64,000 nucleotides of DNA from Ustilaginoidea virens (taxonomy: Eukaryota; Ascomycota; Sordariomycetes; Hypocreales; Clavicipitaceae), in contig NC_057316.1 of the NCBI RefSeq assembly GCF_000687475.1, forward strand, positions 1,178,001 to 1,242,000, given 5' to 3'. The position numbers and the translations under genes were made by a program. This document shows positions 11,633 to 23,643 of the stretch, piece by piece. Below the pieces are notes generated by a model. It was not told where the DNA came from, searched no databases, and worked only from the letters and a program-made list of their open reading frames with translations. Numbering within the stretch: the first letter of the stretch is position 1; every line of letters starts with the position of its first letter.

Positions 11633-13541
11633 ATGTCTACGTAAGTTTGATTGCTACTCTGGACTGGCTGATTGGAGAGTCGCTAATCCGCCATACAGTC
11701 TGGAAGCAGACCTCTCCTTTGACTTCACCTTTCTCTCTCCTTCCACGCCGCCATCGCCATGTCAACAGGATTTCGTACCGGATTCACTCTGTAACTTTGA
11801 TCCATCCTTCTTGGACTTGCCACATATCCGCCGCCATGTACGTTCTTCGTCAAAGGCGTCCTCAGTTTACTCTGTTGTTTCGACTGTAGAGTCAACACCC
11901 GACTCTGTATCTACACGCTTGACGACGCCGCCTCGAGTTAGCCCTCCTATTCGCCATCATGGACCCGCTTTGTTACCAAAGATTCGCTCGCAGGATCAAA
12001 ATATTGACGACTGCCAACTTGGTCAGGCTTCTATTTCTATGAAGAAGCATAGCCGGTCCAGGAACACAACTCCTGTCAGAGCATCTTCCGCAAGGTCGTT
12101 CCGCCCAGGTGGCCATGCCAGAAGCTATACCAATCCAGAGACTCTCAACATGGCCTACGCTCACTTGTCATCCTTCCCCACTGGTGGCTCCTCTGAAGAG
12201 AACTCGTCGTCCATGTCCAATCCGGCCCCTCTTCTGTCCTCGCCTGTTAATTTCAGTACGTTGAACTGGAACAACTGCAGCAACTCGGGAATCATGACCG
12301 CAGATCATGAAGTAATGACAGCTTCCCGCAGAGCGTCAAACCGCTTCAGCCTTGATGCTCCCGTTATTCGCAAGTATGGCTATCCCACGTATCGTCAACT
12401 GCCACTGATGGCGGCGTCATCTACGCCCCCAACAATGTGCACCCCCACGCCACCACCAGACTTTCCTTTCCCGTCCTACGTTGCTCGAGCCCAATCACCC
12501 TTGAGCCTTGCCAGATCCCCTGTACCCGTTGCAACAGCGACCCCTTCCACCACTCTCATCGCCTACTTGACCCAGTACAACACCGCCGCGACTCTCGTCC
12601 GCACCATCTCCTTCCCGATGAGAGATTCCAGCGTCAAGAATTTCTGGTGGGACATTCGCAACATTAGATCATGGAACTCCTTCACCGCCAAATCCATATT
12701 TGCGCTGCCGGGGGTGTCCGCTTTGCTCACGACTCCAGTCTCCGCCTCGGTCCTACCACAGCCACACATGTCCGCTCGCAATCCAGAAACAGAGGCATGT
12801 CTCCATGATATATACGCATCATATTATCTCCCGAAGCTCAATTCAGCTCTTGCCGTCTCGTCGACCCGCCCTCTACAATTTTTCGTCCCTTCCAAATCGG
12901 CCAACAGCATCAAAGACCTGCTCTTCATTGCTAATGCGGCGGGAGAAACAAGCAGTGCCACTACCATCTTCGGCGGAAAGCCCCTAGCTCGCGTTGTCGG
13001 GCTCGTTCGTTGCTTTGACCGCTTCAACACTGGAATGAGAGTAGAGAGTAATATCAAGCGCGTGGAATATCTTCGTGGTCTTGCTGCTTTGCACCAGGCT
13101 ATGCGCGAGCATAGCTGTCGATATGGGTTTATCATGACCGAAATTGAACTGGTTCTGGTTCGTTGCGGAACAGAGTCCACGCCCTTTTTTGGCGATCTCG
13201 AGATTACATCTGTTCAGTTATCCGTGATTTTTTCTCCCAAAGATATCGACGGCATCGGGTCTTCGGAGTCAGCATTGACAGCCTGTCTGGCGCTATGGGG
13301 TTTATGCCAACTGGCTGGCGATGACGCTCCGGCTGGTCACGCTCACTGGAAGACTGAGATTGGAGCTCCTGCTGAAGGTACCCGACGAAAGGCAAAACCT
13401 CGCGATCCTTGGATGCCGCAACCGCAACTAGCTGAGAAGCGTGAGGCAAAGCGGAGTCGTGGATGGGTATGGCCCGAGGACGCCATCGGAAGAAAGGAGC
13501 TGGGCAAGAGGGGAGTCAGGTACGGCGGCATACAGATTTGA
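11633..13541 (+). CDS. conserved fungal protein of unknown function
   Basis: My model has two exons: ATG-TCT-AC at 11633-11640, an intron at 11641-11698 (GTAAGT ... CATACAG), then 11699-13541, giving 616 residues starting M-S-T-L-E-A-D. The alternative, an unspliced frame from 11589, begins at a non-ATG codon and reads straight through perfect splice sites, so I prefer the spliced start. Residues 1 to about 285 are Ser/Pro/Thr-rich and probably disordered. Residues about 290-545 look like a folded domain, with NFWWDIRNIRSW, a TIFGGKPLARVVGLVRCFDRFNTGM block (about 426-450) and RYGFIMTEIELVLVR (about 477-491). The tail from about 570 is basic. I recognise the C-terminal domain as widespread in Pezizomycotina but without a proven function. 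Relatives are, as far as I recall, sometimes auto-annotated as sialidase, but no sialidase Asp-box is visible. Confidence 0.82.
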
Positions 13542-13936
13542 CCATGTCTGTGGGTGTCGCAGCTGATCATCTTACGCCGGTGATGAGACTTGACGAGTCA
13601 ACTGATTTAAAGCCGAGACTCTCTGTCACGATCTAACGAATTTTAATCCCACTAGAACCAGATTCCTCAAAAAGTGCATATTTGTACTTGTGTGAACGTC
13701 TATATACGTGGAAAATAACTTCTTTGAACTCTTTTTTAAATTCAATAAAAAAAAGTAAATCAATTGTCTTTTTAATTATGCCCCTGACTTGCTATGTAGC
13801 AACGGTGAACGAGTTCTGGCCTTTTCTTACTCCCCCGCTGGATAGGCAGGTTACTATCTCACGTTCTTGCATTGCCCTCTCTCCACCCCCTCTCCCCACC
13901 TCCGTAAATGATGATGTGCTCGCCGGAGCAGCATAA
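13542..13936. terminator. shared 3' region of two convergent genes
   Basis: This holds the 3' UTRs of the convergent genes at 11633 (+) and 13937 (-). AATAAA at 13744-13749, about 200 bases past the plus-strand stop, is a plausible poly(A) signal for the plus gene. The surroundings are A/T-rich. No coding region seen. Confidence 0.5.
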
Positions 13937-16900
13937 TCAGGCTTCTCTTTCTTTGGATCTGACCTTTCGAAGTGCCCGAGCCATACCTTCAAGTCTCATG
14001 CGTTCCTGAATTACCATACCCCGCGCGAATTCTCTGATTGCCCGTCGGCTCATTTTATCATGCATATCCTGCCATCCCGCAAGTTCTCCAGCAACTGTCT
14101 GCTGGGTATACCTTAGCTCTTTTGCCAGATATTCTGCTTCTTCGCGGGATTTCCTGGCCCTCTTCTCTTTCCCATCTTGCAACCTCTGTCTCGTTTCATC
14201 CAGTAGACCTAAGGGCCACCTGGATGAGCGGCCGACTGAGCCGTCATTCCTGTCAACCTCCCTTTTAGCGGCCCTAATATGCCCGATTAGCGTGGCAGGC
14301 CTTGATAGCGATGTCAGGATTGCTTGTATCGTAGATTGAATAGCTTGTAAGGAGGTGTGTAGCGTGGTTTGCGGGTTCAATTGCGTAGGAGCCATGGCTC
14401 TCACATAGGCCTCTAGAGCGTCCATGTGGGACATGGGAAGATACCTTAAAAATGAGACAGAACGATGCAAAAGCACCAAGGAATCATACATGTCTGCTCA
14501 AATCAACGAGTCAGCCAAGAATTTCTATCCATAAATGTTTCTTCTGTCCTTGCTGGGTCAAATAACTTACCGCAGGTTGCTAAGCCGAGTCCATTGGCCC
14601 GCCGAGTGACACTCTTGGTCGAGTAACTCACACTTCGTACCATCTCCCTGGCGTGATCTACAAACTTCTCTACTTCTCTTACATCCTGCACAGGCTCATA
14701 TTCCTCTTTGATAGTTTCGATTCTAGTCTCAACCTTGAGCTTCGTGCGTTGCTCCATGGCTTCAAGCTGAAGTTCAGGAACAAGGAAGAACTCCCACAGC
14801 ATTTCGTGAGTGGCTAGGGTGGGGTGACTGAGCATGATTCGGAGAAACCAGTCGGTTTTTGTTTGAATATCTCGCAAAATCGCACGAGATGGCTTGACGG
14901 GTATCTGGAATGGAGATCTCATATCCAATATGGAAGGTACCCAAGAAGCTGGATGTTCTTGGGTCAAGAGGTGAGCCAGTTGCTCGAATTCAGCCAAGTA
15001 TCGCCGACTGGTAGTAACCGTATAACTGTCATGGTCAGTAGGTGCAGCGGATTTCAAAACCAGCCTCACGCTGCCGTCTTCGACAAAAAAAGCGCGCACA
15101 ACACCCGTTATCCGTCCGTCATGGCCCGCCGGCATACTAAATAAGCAGAGGTCGTCAATTCTGTTTCGCACGTCATCGTCCTTTGCCAGCTCGACAGCGG
15201 TAAGACCTCGCATTTCCTTTGCAGTGATGTCGACACGAGGATCAGCAAAGAGGCACCTGACCATGTCATATCTTCCGTATTTGCTTGCCACCATCAGCGC
15301 GGTGAACTTTTTCTCGTTCGTGGCATTCACATCAACGTTGCAGGAGTGCAAAATCCTCATTGCTAGTCTGTGATCATTCATGATATGTAGTAAGGTGTTG
15401 CCCTTGGCGTCCACATGGTCATCCAGATGAAGAGGCTGCCCATCATTTTGGGTTTCTTTGGCCACATTCAACCCTGTTTCTACCATCTCAAAATAGTTCT
15501 CGTTGTCATAAGAACGACACAGCGCAAATAGTGGTGTCTGGCCATTCTTATCACGCTGTCTCCAAGGAATCAGCCTACCAATTTTTGGGATAAGAAAAGG
15601 AGCATGGAATAAGTAATGCCCCACGCTGCGACCCCAGATGTCTTGTTCTGCGAGATATGCCTTGAATTTGTTCTCTGTAGCCAAGCCATTGATACGTTCT
15701 AATAAGATGTCGATGAGATCGTTCTTCCCCAACTGGATGGCTGCGCTAAGTAACGTCGTGTCTTCGTTGTTCATGTCCTGTAGTATCATATCTAGTGGAT
15801 AGTATCCAGAGAGCGACATGAGGTATTTGAAAGATGACGAATTTCCACTCTGAATAGCCATCATAGGAATAGACTCCCCGAGAGAATTACTTGTTTGGGC
15901 AAGACGCTTCACAGAGATGTCTCCTTCAAGCGCACTTTCAAGTGTTGCGATACTTCCGGTCCGTGAATGAAACGAAATTTCTGATCCACTCGATAAGCTA
16001 CGGATGTCCATCGCCACCCGCTTGACTTTCTTCACACAAGAGAAGTCGCTGCCAGAATCGTCATTTGATTGAAATGGAAAGACATGGCTAAGACCGTTGC
16101 CGTGAGAAAAGCGATCCGCCATCGCCACTGCTAAAGATGGACGTCTTGAGGGGCTATTGGGCAAGGTCCAAGTAAAAGACGGGTGCCGACTAGTCTTGGC
16201 TGATATCTCAGCATCTTCATTGGCGTCCAAGTCCTCAATGCCATCCGCAACAGCCGATGTATCTGGCTCCATGATGCCCTTTAATTCGGTCAAGTCCGAC
16301 TTCTTAGTTGCGTCCCAAAGGGCCTTATTTCTTCGGCTGGCCCTACGCAGACCAGCTGAGTCTGACACCAAGTACGCAAGCACGGCTTCGAATGTACTCA
16401 ATGCATATCCCATTTCCCCGCTATCAACATCATCAATGAAGATGAAGTTTCGGATGTATGACAGACGAGCTTGTAAATTACGGACTTTTGAGCGGATCAC
16501 AACATATAATAGCAGCGAGACGAGCGTATCAGCATTGACTGTCATGGCTATTTTCTCGTACGCAGGCTCTCCTTTGTTATCTAGGCTTGGCCCTTCTGGT
16601 ATACCAGTCAATTGAGAAACAACCTTGATGGTGGAAAATAGAGTGTCCATCATTTCGGCAGGGCTCATTGCGCTGGTAATCTTTTTGAATTCTTCAATAG
16701 CATGACCGAGTTGGATAAGGAGGTCATGCTTAGCTCTGCAACAGCCCTTGATGGCTATTCCCAGTTGTGAAATATCAATATACTCCATTTGTCGGATTTT
16801 TGCTTCGAGTTCCAGGTCCTCTGGGCGCTTCAAGGCGCTGAGTTTGGGAAAGAGCAGGTGGTTCACATTCTCTGTAACGTAGCGTTCGATGAGCTTTTCC

Positions 16901-17961
16901 ACCAGCGGGCCGGTCAAATCTGTTGTGGCTCCCAGGAGAGATAGTTGTTGTTTATCAACATTCTGGAACAAATCAATGGCTGCGGTGACGGCCGTCTCCA
17001 GGGATGCTCTCATGACATCTTCGTCATCTTCAGCAAAAAAGTCTTCAGTTACAGGTAGGGACTCACGACCGTTTGCTTTATCTCTTCGAGCAGAGAAGCT
17101 GTGTGGCCGCGCTCGCCTCATGGCGGCAGTTATTGGGCCGTCAGGTTGGGGCTTTGGTATGCTGGAGACAGTTGGCGGTGGTGGCAAAGGCTTCTCGAAT
17201 ACTGTCGTAAACTCCACAAAAAGTTTTTCAAGTCCTGGCTGCATTTGCCTCGCAATAATTGGGAAATGATTGAGTAGGTCGTGAAAGCTCTTCACATCTT
17301 TTTTCTTTGGGACAGCTCTCTCAGCCGCATCGCTATTTTGTGATTTCCCGCTCTCTACGCTGAGACCATTCCTTGATTCCCGTATGCTTATTACGGGGGG
17401 GAGTTGCACCTCCTCCCAGGAACCCACCAACGGTCGAGAGATGAAGTAGAGTAGCCATTGTCGAGGTTCAAAGACGTCTGGGTACCAAATCGCATCAGAA
17501 AGCATCTGCGCTTGAGAAAGCGCTTTGAAGCCTTTAGGGTCCAAGTCAGTCAAGCTTCAGTAACAGGCTAGAACAGAATCGAACCGAGGCCGAAAGGGGC
17601 AACCTGATTTGAAGTAGGAACTTCACTCACCTTTGTTGCTATATATAACGGAATCTTTGATGACCACGCTTCGTCCATTCAATGTCGAGAACTGTTTCGC
17701 CTTACCCCTAACCTCGCGCAAGTTATGCGGTCCATCCTTACCTGCCAAAGGTTTAGCGGGCGGCGGGATGCGCAGGACGTGGCTGCTCAAAAATTCCTCA
17801 GAGGCGACAACCTCGCCGGTGGAAGCGCCAGTGTCCGTATCTCGGGAGGTTAGCAGAACATCAGTTAGAGGCACCAGGAGGATGTGATGATGGACGGGCG
17901 TGCACTGTGTGACAACGGAGCTTTTGGAAAAGGCGGCAAGAAAAGGATTAAGTGGTTGCAT
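13937..17961 (-). CDS. VPS9-ankyrin-PX-BAR-like protein (VARP/Vrl1-like Rab5 GEF)
   Basis: Three exons (minus strand): 17961-17631, 17531-14571 and 14493-13937, joined across introns 17532-17630 (99 nt, GTGAGT...AAAG) and 14494-14570 (77 nt, GTAAGT...GCAG), both with CTGAC branch sites. Every junction is phase 1 and the product is 1282 residues. Order: a fungal N-terminal block (LNPFLAAF, HHHILLVPLTD); a VPS9 domain at about 358-503 (NADTLVSLLLYVVI followed by LSYIRNFIF and GEMGYALSTFEA); ankyrin repeats at about 673-898 (GNTLLHIM, FTALMVASKYGRYDMV); a PX domain at about 918-1038 (SRRYLAEFEQL, then P-V-K-P and WFLRIMLSHP); and a charged helical region at about 1043-1282 that resembles BAR helices. 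VPS9 domains activate Rab5/Vps21-type GTPases and PX domains bind PI3P, so an endosomal role is likely. This order matches yeast Vrl1; orthology is inferred. Exon 3 would be missed by a model ending at the in-frame TGA at 14503. Confidence 0.9.
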
Positions 17962-18240
17962 TCATTCGGTTTGTCGGGCGACTATTGCAAATCGTTGGCG
18001 GTTCCTAGTCGGGGACGTTGGCTTCGCGACGCGGTGAGTTGAATAAAATGCGGAGCAAGAGTTCAACGAGTGGAAAGAACATGTGGTTTAAAAATTGGAC
18101 AGTCAAACGATAGACAAATTCCTTTTTCGATGTTAATTTGAGGTTCTGGTGATGTCCGACTTCAGTAGATTACATTGATGCTAATACTAGGGTGCCGCTG
18201 AATCAAAGACGCAGTGCAGGCAGAGGTAGCCAGGCGGGTA
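17962..18240 (-). promoter_or_regulatory. upstream region of the VPS9-ankyrin-PX gene
   Basis: Normal-composition DNA of about 280 bases between the start codon and the AT-rich repeat gap. It contains GC-rich stretches (about 18000-18035) but no motif I can name. The promoter of the minus-strand gene must lie here or reach into the repeat. Confidence 0.4.
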
Positions 18241-18577
18241 AAATATTAGTCCGGCTTAGCTACTGTAACTTCCTCTAATAACTATGAATAACAAGTAGCT
18301 ATTATAAGTTACAGCTAAAATAGCTATTCAGAGATATTACCTCATATAATCTTTAATAGTTGTTTTTTAATTTTATTTTAAAGATTTATTATATTATATC
18401 TAACATAATATAATTATATTGAAATTTTCTATAATAAGTAAAAAACTATATATTACTTTAATTTTGATAATAATTTTTTATTTAAAGTATAGAAACTAAA
18501 ATAATATAATAGAAAGCTAGGTAAAGCTATTATCTTATATATTAAAACTTATAATAAGAAAAATAAAATCTTATAGT

Positions 18578-18780
18578 AAAGCGGTTTAAAGGGCTTTAAG
18601 TAAGTATCTGCGTATATTATCAGGCAAAAGCCAAATTTCTGACTTAGAAGCTAAAAAAATAAATATTATATTAAGTTGTTATATGTAATATGATTAATAC
18701 TTATATAACGTTTATATAGTAACTTAACTAAACTTTTGATAAACTGTTTAATATAAGCATAGGCCAGATTTTTAATATAT
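18578..18780 (+). repeat. dispersed repeat family S, copy A
   Basis: About 200 bases that align with 18935-19140 and, in the first 130 bases, with 30530-30670. Shared phrases are GGCTTTAAGTAAGTATCTGCG, AGGCAAAAGCC and AAGTTGTTATATGTAATATG. Copies A and B are heavily AT-shifted relative to the copy at 30530. Confidence 0.7.
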
Positions 18781-18934
18781 CTCTCCTTTTAGCTCTATAT
18801 CTTTATCTATAATTTTATATTATACTAAGTATATTTCAAAAGCGGATACATCTTTTATTGCTTTATATAAAAAACCCGTCTAATATATCTATAAGATTTA
18901 AATCTATAATTTTAAATAACTTGATATAAATATA

Positions 18935-19140
18935 ACTTAATAGCTTAAAGAGCTTTAAGCAAATATATGCATATATTATTAGGCAAAAGCCAATTCTGTA
19001 ACTAATAAGCTAAAAGAATATAAATAATAATAAGTTACTATTTATACTTAACATAATTAATATCTATATAATAGTTATATAATGTTTTAGTTAAATCTTA
19101 GTTAAACTGCTAGATATAAGTATAACCCAAACTTTTAATA
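18935..19140 (+). repeat. dispersed repeat family S, copy B
   Basis: A second direct copy in the same orientation as copy A, about 357 bases downstream. It shares GAGCTTTAAGCAAATATATGC, TTAGGCAAAAGCC and the ending ATATAAG-T/C-ATA with copy A. Most differences are transitions, as expected of RIP between linked duplicates. Confidence 0.7.
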
Positions 19141-19450
19141 AATGTTATTATTATGCATATATTTTTATGTATATACACGTCCTATAAAACTTACTAGTAA
19201 TATAAGAGTTCTGCATCTCAGATATTAAAAATATCTGCAATGTGTATATAAACCTTATATCACAAACCTATAAAATAAAAATAGTTAAAAATAGATTTAA
19301 CTTATAAGAACTTATTTCTTTAATATATTAATATATAGTCTGTTAAGTTTTTTTTTAAATTTTAATATAAATTATGACTAATTTCTAAATCCCGTTCACA
19401 GGTAATTTAGTAAATATATATAAGCTTAAATAAATGTGCAAAAATAATAT

Positions 19451-21762
19451 TTACAAAACCTCCTGAAATGACGTAGTTAAAACTTCCATTACCTTATATG
19501 GTAGATCGGAAGCCTCTTTAATACCTGCCATAAATTTATTTACTTGCCTCTTAGTCTTTAGGTCAGCAGAGTCTATAGCAAGTGCAGCATTAAGGCAACG
19601 AAGAGCTGGTACAAATTTTTCTGCGAACCTGTTAGATTTATATGCGCTCGGCGATTTCAATATTTGCAGGCGTTAACTTACTACGGCGAATGTAAACCTC
19701 AAACCCAGTATGCTGTGCATTGAGGCTTTTGGGACAAGCGCGAAGCAGCGGGTTAAGGAATTTCATTGCTTCCCCGAGCGGATCCCTCGTGGCTGCAAGC
19801 TTGAGGCCCAAAGGATCTTCATCTTTCTTTTTAGCTTCCCCCCCTTGGTTCCCTTTGTTTGGATCTTTCCTAGCTTGCTTCTCCGCAGTCTCTCTTTCCA
19901 TTCGTTGTAACTCTCTCTTGGCCTTTTTGGCGGCCTTCTTTTTAGCCAGCGCATCATCTCCATTCTCAGTTTCAGCACCATTCACTCCGTTGGCTGATAA
20001 CTTATCGGACAAATCCAGGTACAAATTGATGGCGTCTATTGCGGCGCGCGAGTAAAAGGGATGGTCGCGGACATGATCCTCCCATCGGATCAATTCAATA
20101 TAGGCACGAATCTGACCCTTCCGGAGAGAAAACGTATGGAAATCAAACTGATCTTCTTGCCAAACATCGAATATACTGGCGACAGCATGAAATCGTTTGA
20201 GAGCAAGGCCAATGTTCCTTTGCCTCGCAAATGCCTCCCCATCTTCAGTTAGGTACCAGATACACTGCATATCCAAAAGATCCGCAAGGGGCCCGCCGAC
20301 AGTGTCTGCACGCGTAAAAAGGCCAACCGTCTTCAAAGCTTTGTCATTCTCGTTGTTTCGGAGTTGATACTTAGCGGCCTTGCTGTTAATGTAACGATCT
20401 TTGACGTCAAGCCTACGGGCTGCATCCATCATCTCCGCGGCTTTCCCAATGTCGCCTCTGTGCTTCAGGATCCGTGCTTTGGTCATGTGAAGATCCACGC
20501 TCTTTGGATCTCTCTCAATTGCCTTATCAATGTACTCCATTGCTTTGTAAAGATCTCGGTCGAGGTGGTGATTGTAGTGTTGGGCCAAGAAATACAGCGC
20601 CGCAGGTTCTCCTCGATCCTTGCTTGCGGTGACGTTGGATTGGGACTTCAGATATTCATCCGCAATGGCAGCGAGGGTACCCTTTTTGGAGGAATCGGAA
20701 TACAAGTGCTTCAGATTGGCAAACGTGGAGGGAACTCCTTTATTGAACATCAGTGTGAGATAAGAGGTAGCTGCAGCCTTGAAGTCGTCGCCTAGAGCAT
20801 CCTGTCAGTCGTCTATCCTTACGGCCAGTCATGGCAAGGCAACAAAACCTGAGCTCACCAGAAAGAAAGTCTAAGGGAATACGCTTTGCGGCATCACAAC
20901 GCGGATATTTCTCTGCATATTGATCATACAATGCCTTTCGCGCTTTGAAGTCATTTTCGGGTATGTTCAATGCCACTGCCAATTTCTCATAGTACACTGC
21001 GTGCTCTGAATTGCGGTCGAGTAGGACTCGGTAAGCTTTGGCTGCCTCATTATTTCTCCCGAGCCTGGCTAAGTAGTCGGCTCTATTTTCCAAGACAGCC
21101 AGGCGATCCAAATTGTGCTTGCAAGCAGTATCTAGGTGCTCCAAAGCACGCTCGTAATCACCTTGAGCAGCAATCAAAGAGTTTTTATACATAACCGCTT
21201 CGGAGTGCTCGATGTCGTGGCGCGGTGGCGTTGTTTTCAGCGTGCCTTCGTATGTCGTCAATACGTTCTCGGCCTCTGTCAAATTCCCAGAGAGATGATT
21301 CGCGATTGCGAGAGCCGTCCAGCTCTGGCGTAATTGTGGTCGGGCTTGAAGCATGGCATTTCGACTTTGAATATACCCATCGTAATCTCGCATCTGGACC
21401 TGTAGAATGGCCAAGTCTCTCTGGATTTGTGCGGACTCTGGTTCGAGTTTCAGAGCAAACTTATAAGCCTTGATAGCTTCCTCGAAGTTCTTACAAGATC
21501 GGTAGAGAAGACCATATACATGCCAACAGATATGCGACTTCATGTCGGCTCTCAGAGCTTCCTTGGCAAGAGTGAAAGCCTCCTCGGTCTTGCTTTGGCC
21601 ATTCAAAATGAGCGCTTTCATAGCCATGGTGTCTCCATGTTTGGGATTCTTTTTGAGTATCAGGTCTGCGGTTTTCAAGCCCCTTTTATATTGTTTCTCC
21701 TCATAGCTCCGAATTACTTGTCGGAACTGTGCCGCTTCTTTGGGCGGCAGTTGTTGCGGCAT
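19451..21762 (-). CDS. NAT1: NatA N-terminal acetyltransferase auxiliary subunit (NAA15/Nat1), C-terminally short
   Basis: Exons (minus): 21762-20859, 20791-19682 and 19620-19451, with introns 20792-20858 (67 nt, GTGAGC...CTAG, CTGAC branch) and 19621-19681 (61 nt, GTAAGT...GCAG, CTAAC branch). All junctions are phase 1; product 727 residues. It starts M-P-Q-Q-L-P; an open stretch reaches 31 codons further upstream but the MPQQLP start fits the family. TPR-like helices run from the N-terminus (SHICWHVYGLLYRSCKNFEEAIKAY). Family signatures include MFNKGVPSTFANLKHLYSD at 316, DMQCIWYL, QEDQFDFHTF and a Lys/Glu-rich linker at about 581-625. NAA15 is the ribosome-associated scaffold for the NAA10 catalytic subunit, acetylating N-termini co-translationally. 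Usual length is about 830-870, so some 100-140 C-terminal residues are missing. The frame stops where AT-rich repeat DNA begins, and the last exon is itself AT-rich. Confidence 0.9.
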
Positions 21763-22339
21763 TGTTATGTCAGGCGCACCGTTGACAAAATTTGAAAACG
21801 TTAGCGGGATAACTGCACCCAGAAACTTCAAAACTGCGAGAGGACTGTCATCCAATAGATAGTTAGCCTCTGTATGTAGGATCGGGCGAGTCGTACGATG
21901 TTTGTCACACAGACTGTGACCGTTGTTGTGTTGTTATAGCTTTGTGACAAATATTGTTTTATCGCTGAACCGAAAAGAAACAAAATGCTCTGGGTTAATT
22001 GGTTCCACAAGATAGGTGGAGTGGAGGGAAGATTTTAGCAGAAGCGCAAAGCATGGAAATTGGATTCTACCATCAACAAATCTTTGATTGCTCTAGTGAT
22101 TGATGGTCTATTCGAGGCACAGAATTCTTTTGCCTTTCTTCCCTCCTTCCCTTTCTTTCTATATCTTTTTATTTCTTTCCTTTCCCTTTCTTTTTTACTT
22201 TTATATTTAAAGATATATGTCTGACTGACTTATATAGAGTACATACAAGAGTATAAGTCAACCGACCTATGTCCCCCTCTTATCATCTATCTCCCCATAA
22301 TAATTTAACTGACCTGATTATTACTATAAGCTATATTCT
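21763..22339 (-). promoter_or_regulatory. upstream region of the NAA15 gene
   Basis: About 440 bases of normal-composition sequence followed by a pyrimidine-rich tract (about 22135-22205) and then AT-rich DNA. The tract is on the plus strand, so it is purine-rich on the gene's own strand. No gene is seen. A 31-codon in-frame extension above the chosen ATG (to 21855) is possible but unlikely to be translated. Confidence 0.45.
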
Positions 22340-22630
22340 TAATATAATTATATCGCAGTATGCGAGGCTAACTAGCAAGAGTGCATAATAGTCCTTAATT
22401 ACTATCTAAAAAAGGGCAATTTGTATTCTTATATATAATGCTCTATATTATATCTAATATATATATATATAATAGTGCATGTAAAATAAAAGAGAACCAA
22501 GCTAAGGCCTATCTAGTATAGACTTATGTATAAGTCTTATATAGCTTTTACTATATATTATATAAGTAAGTGGACTAGCTCTAGTAGAGCATTAGTAGTG
22601 CCACTAATATAGTACATTATACCCCCTAGT
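22340..22630 (+). repeat. dispersed repeat family R, copy 2 (RIP-mutated)
   Basis: The plus-strand counterpart of the minus-strand repeat at 1575-1935. It keeps the hairpin AGACTTATGTATAAGTCT and GTGGACTAGCTCTAGT, but most CpA and CpG sites are TpA. It ends about 40 bases before a Gypsy LTR. Confidence 0.65.
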
Positions 22631-22668
22631 TAGGCCTATATAAAATAAAGCTATTAAATAGGCTCAAT

Positions 22669-22921
22669 TGTCACGGGCTCGGGCTACGCCCGCACCACGA
22701 TATAGCTAGGACTCAGGCTGCGCCCGAGCCTAGCCTAGGCAGGGTCGTATGAGTTAGCGGCACGGGGTTATAAGACTATACTAGGACCCCGACCCATACT
22801 AATATATAAATAAATAGACTATCGAGAAGCCCCTATTCGGATCCTCTCTTTTTCCTCCTTAATCTATTTAATATATTCATTTGATGCCTATTTGCAGTAG
22901 CTCTAAGGCTAGTCCTTTACA
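22669..22921 (+). repeat. 5' LTR of a Gypsy-type element (253 bp)
   Basis: It begins TGTCACGGGCTCGGGC and ends GTCCTTTACA, the TG...CA form of an LTR. A second copy lies in the opposite direction at 31864-32105. A degraded gag frame starts right after it. CpG-rich parts survive RIP well. Confidence 0.8.
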
Positions 22922-23643
22922 TTTAAATAGACTCTCTCAGCCTTACTATTATAACCTTATATTATAGAGCTAATAATGCAGGCTATATAAGATATGGAGA
23001 TGAATATACCTAGAGAAATAAGTCTAGATAACCCGAGACTATAATGCTCCTAATATAATATATATACCTAAGTAGAGCAGCTTACAATAGGGTTATAATA
23101 GATAGAGGCGTAAATGCAGACTAATATATAATACCTCGATACCGTTACCGCCTTATTATAGACCCTTCTCGCGAATTAATTAAATAGCTCTTAGGTAGCT
23201 ATTTAACCGGCTTTAGTCGTATAATAAAACGGCCCCCTCTTTACTACTTAGAATACCTAGCTAAAGCATAAGCTAATCCCAATAGGGGACCCCTTTAATA
23301 GCAAAAAGGCTATATTTATAGCCTAGCAGACCTTTATATAATATAAGCTCGAGGTCAATAGGGACTTTATTAAAGATAAGAAGACCTAATAGATATTTAT
23401 CTTTTAGAGCCTTTCGTCTATAGTCTAATTATAGGTTATAGCCTTTTTTAAAAACGATACAGCTTACGATTATAATATAATAAAGTTTTTCGAATACCTC
23501 TAATGCCTCTTTAAGGACCTATACCGGCAGGATCGCATTATTATTAAGCTTAAGCACTCTTTATACTAAGGCCTTAAGGAACTTTTTGCCGCCTTTTTTA
23601 CTTAATTTAAAGAGAAAATTATATTTATTAGCAGCCCTAATTA

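Larger units (their letters stand above)
18241..19450. repeat. AT-rich, RIP-like gap between two genes
   Basis: About 1.2 kb of very AT-rich DNA without coding potential, containing two diverged direct copies of a repeat listed separately. It starts abruptly at about 18240 and ends inside or directly at the 3' end of the NAA15 gene. Confidence 0.75.

Noticed and set aside
14824..17269. Plus-strand frames of 106-152 codons opposite the VPS9 gene
   Set aside because: Shadow frames of a well-supported minus-strand gene.
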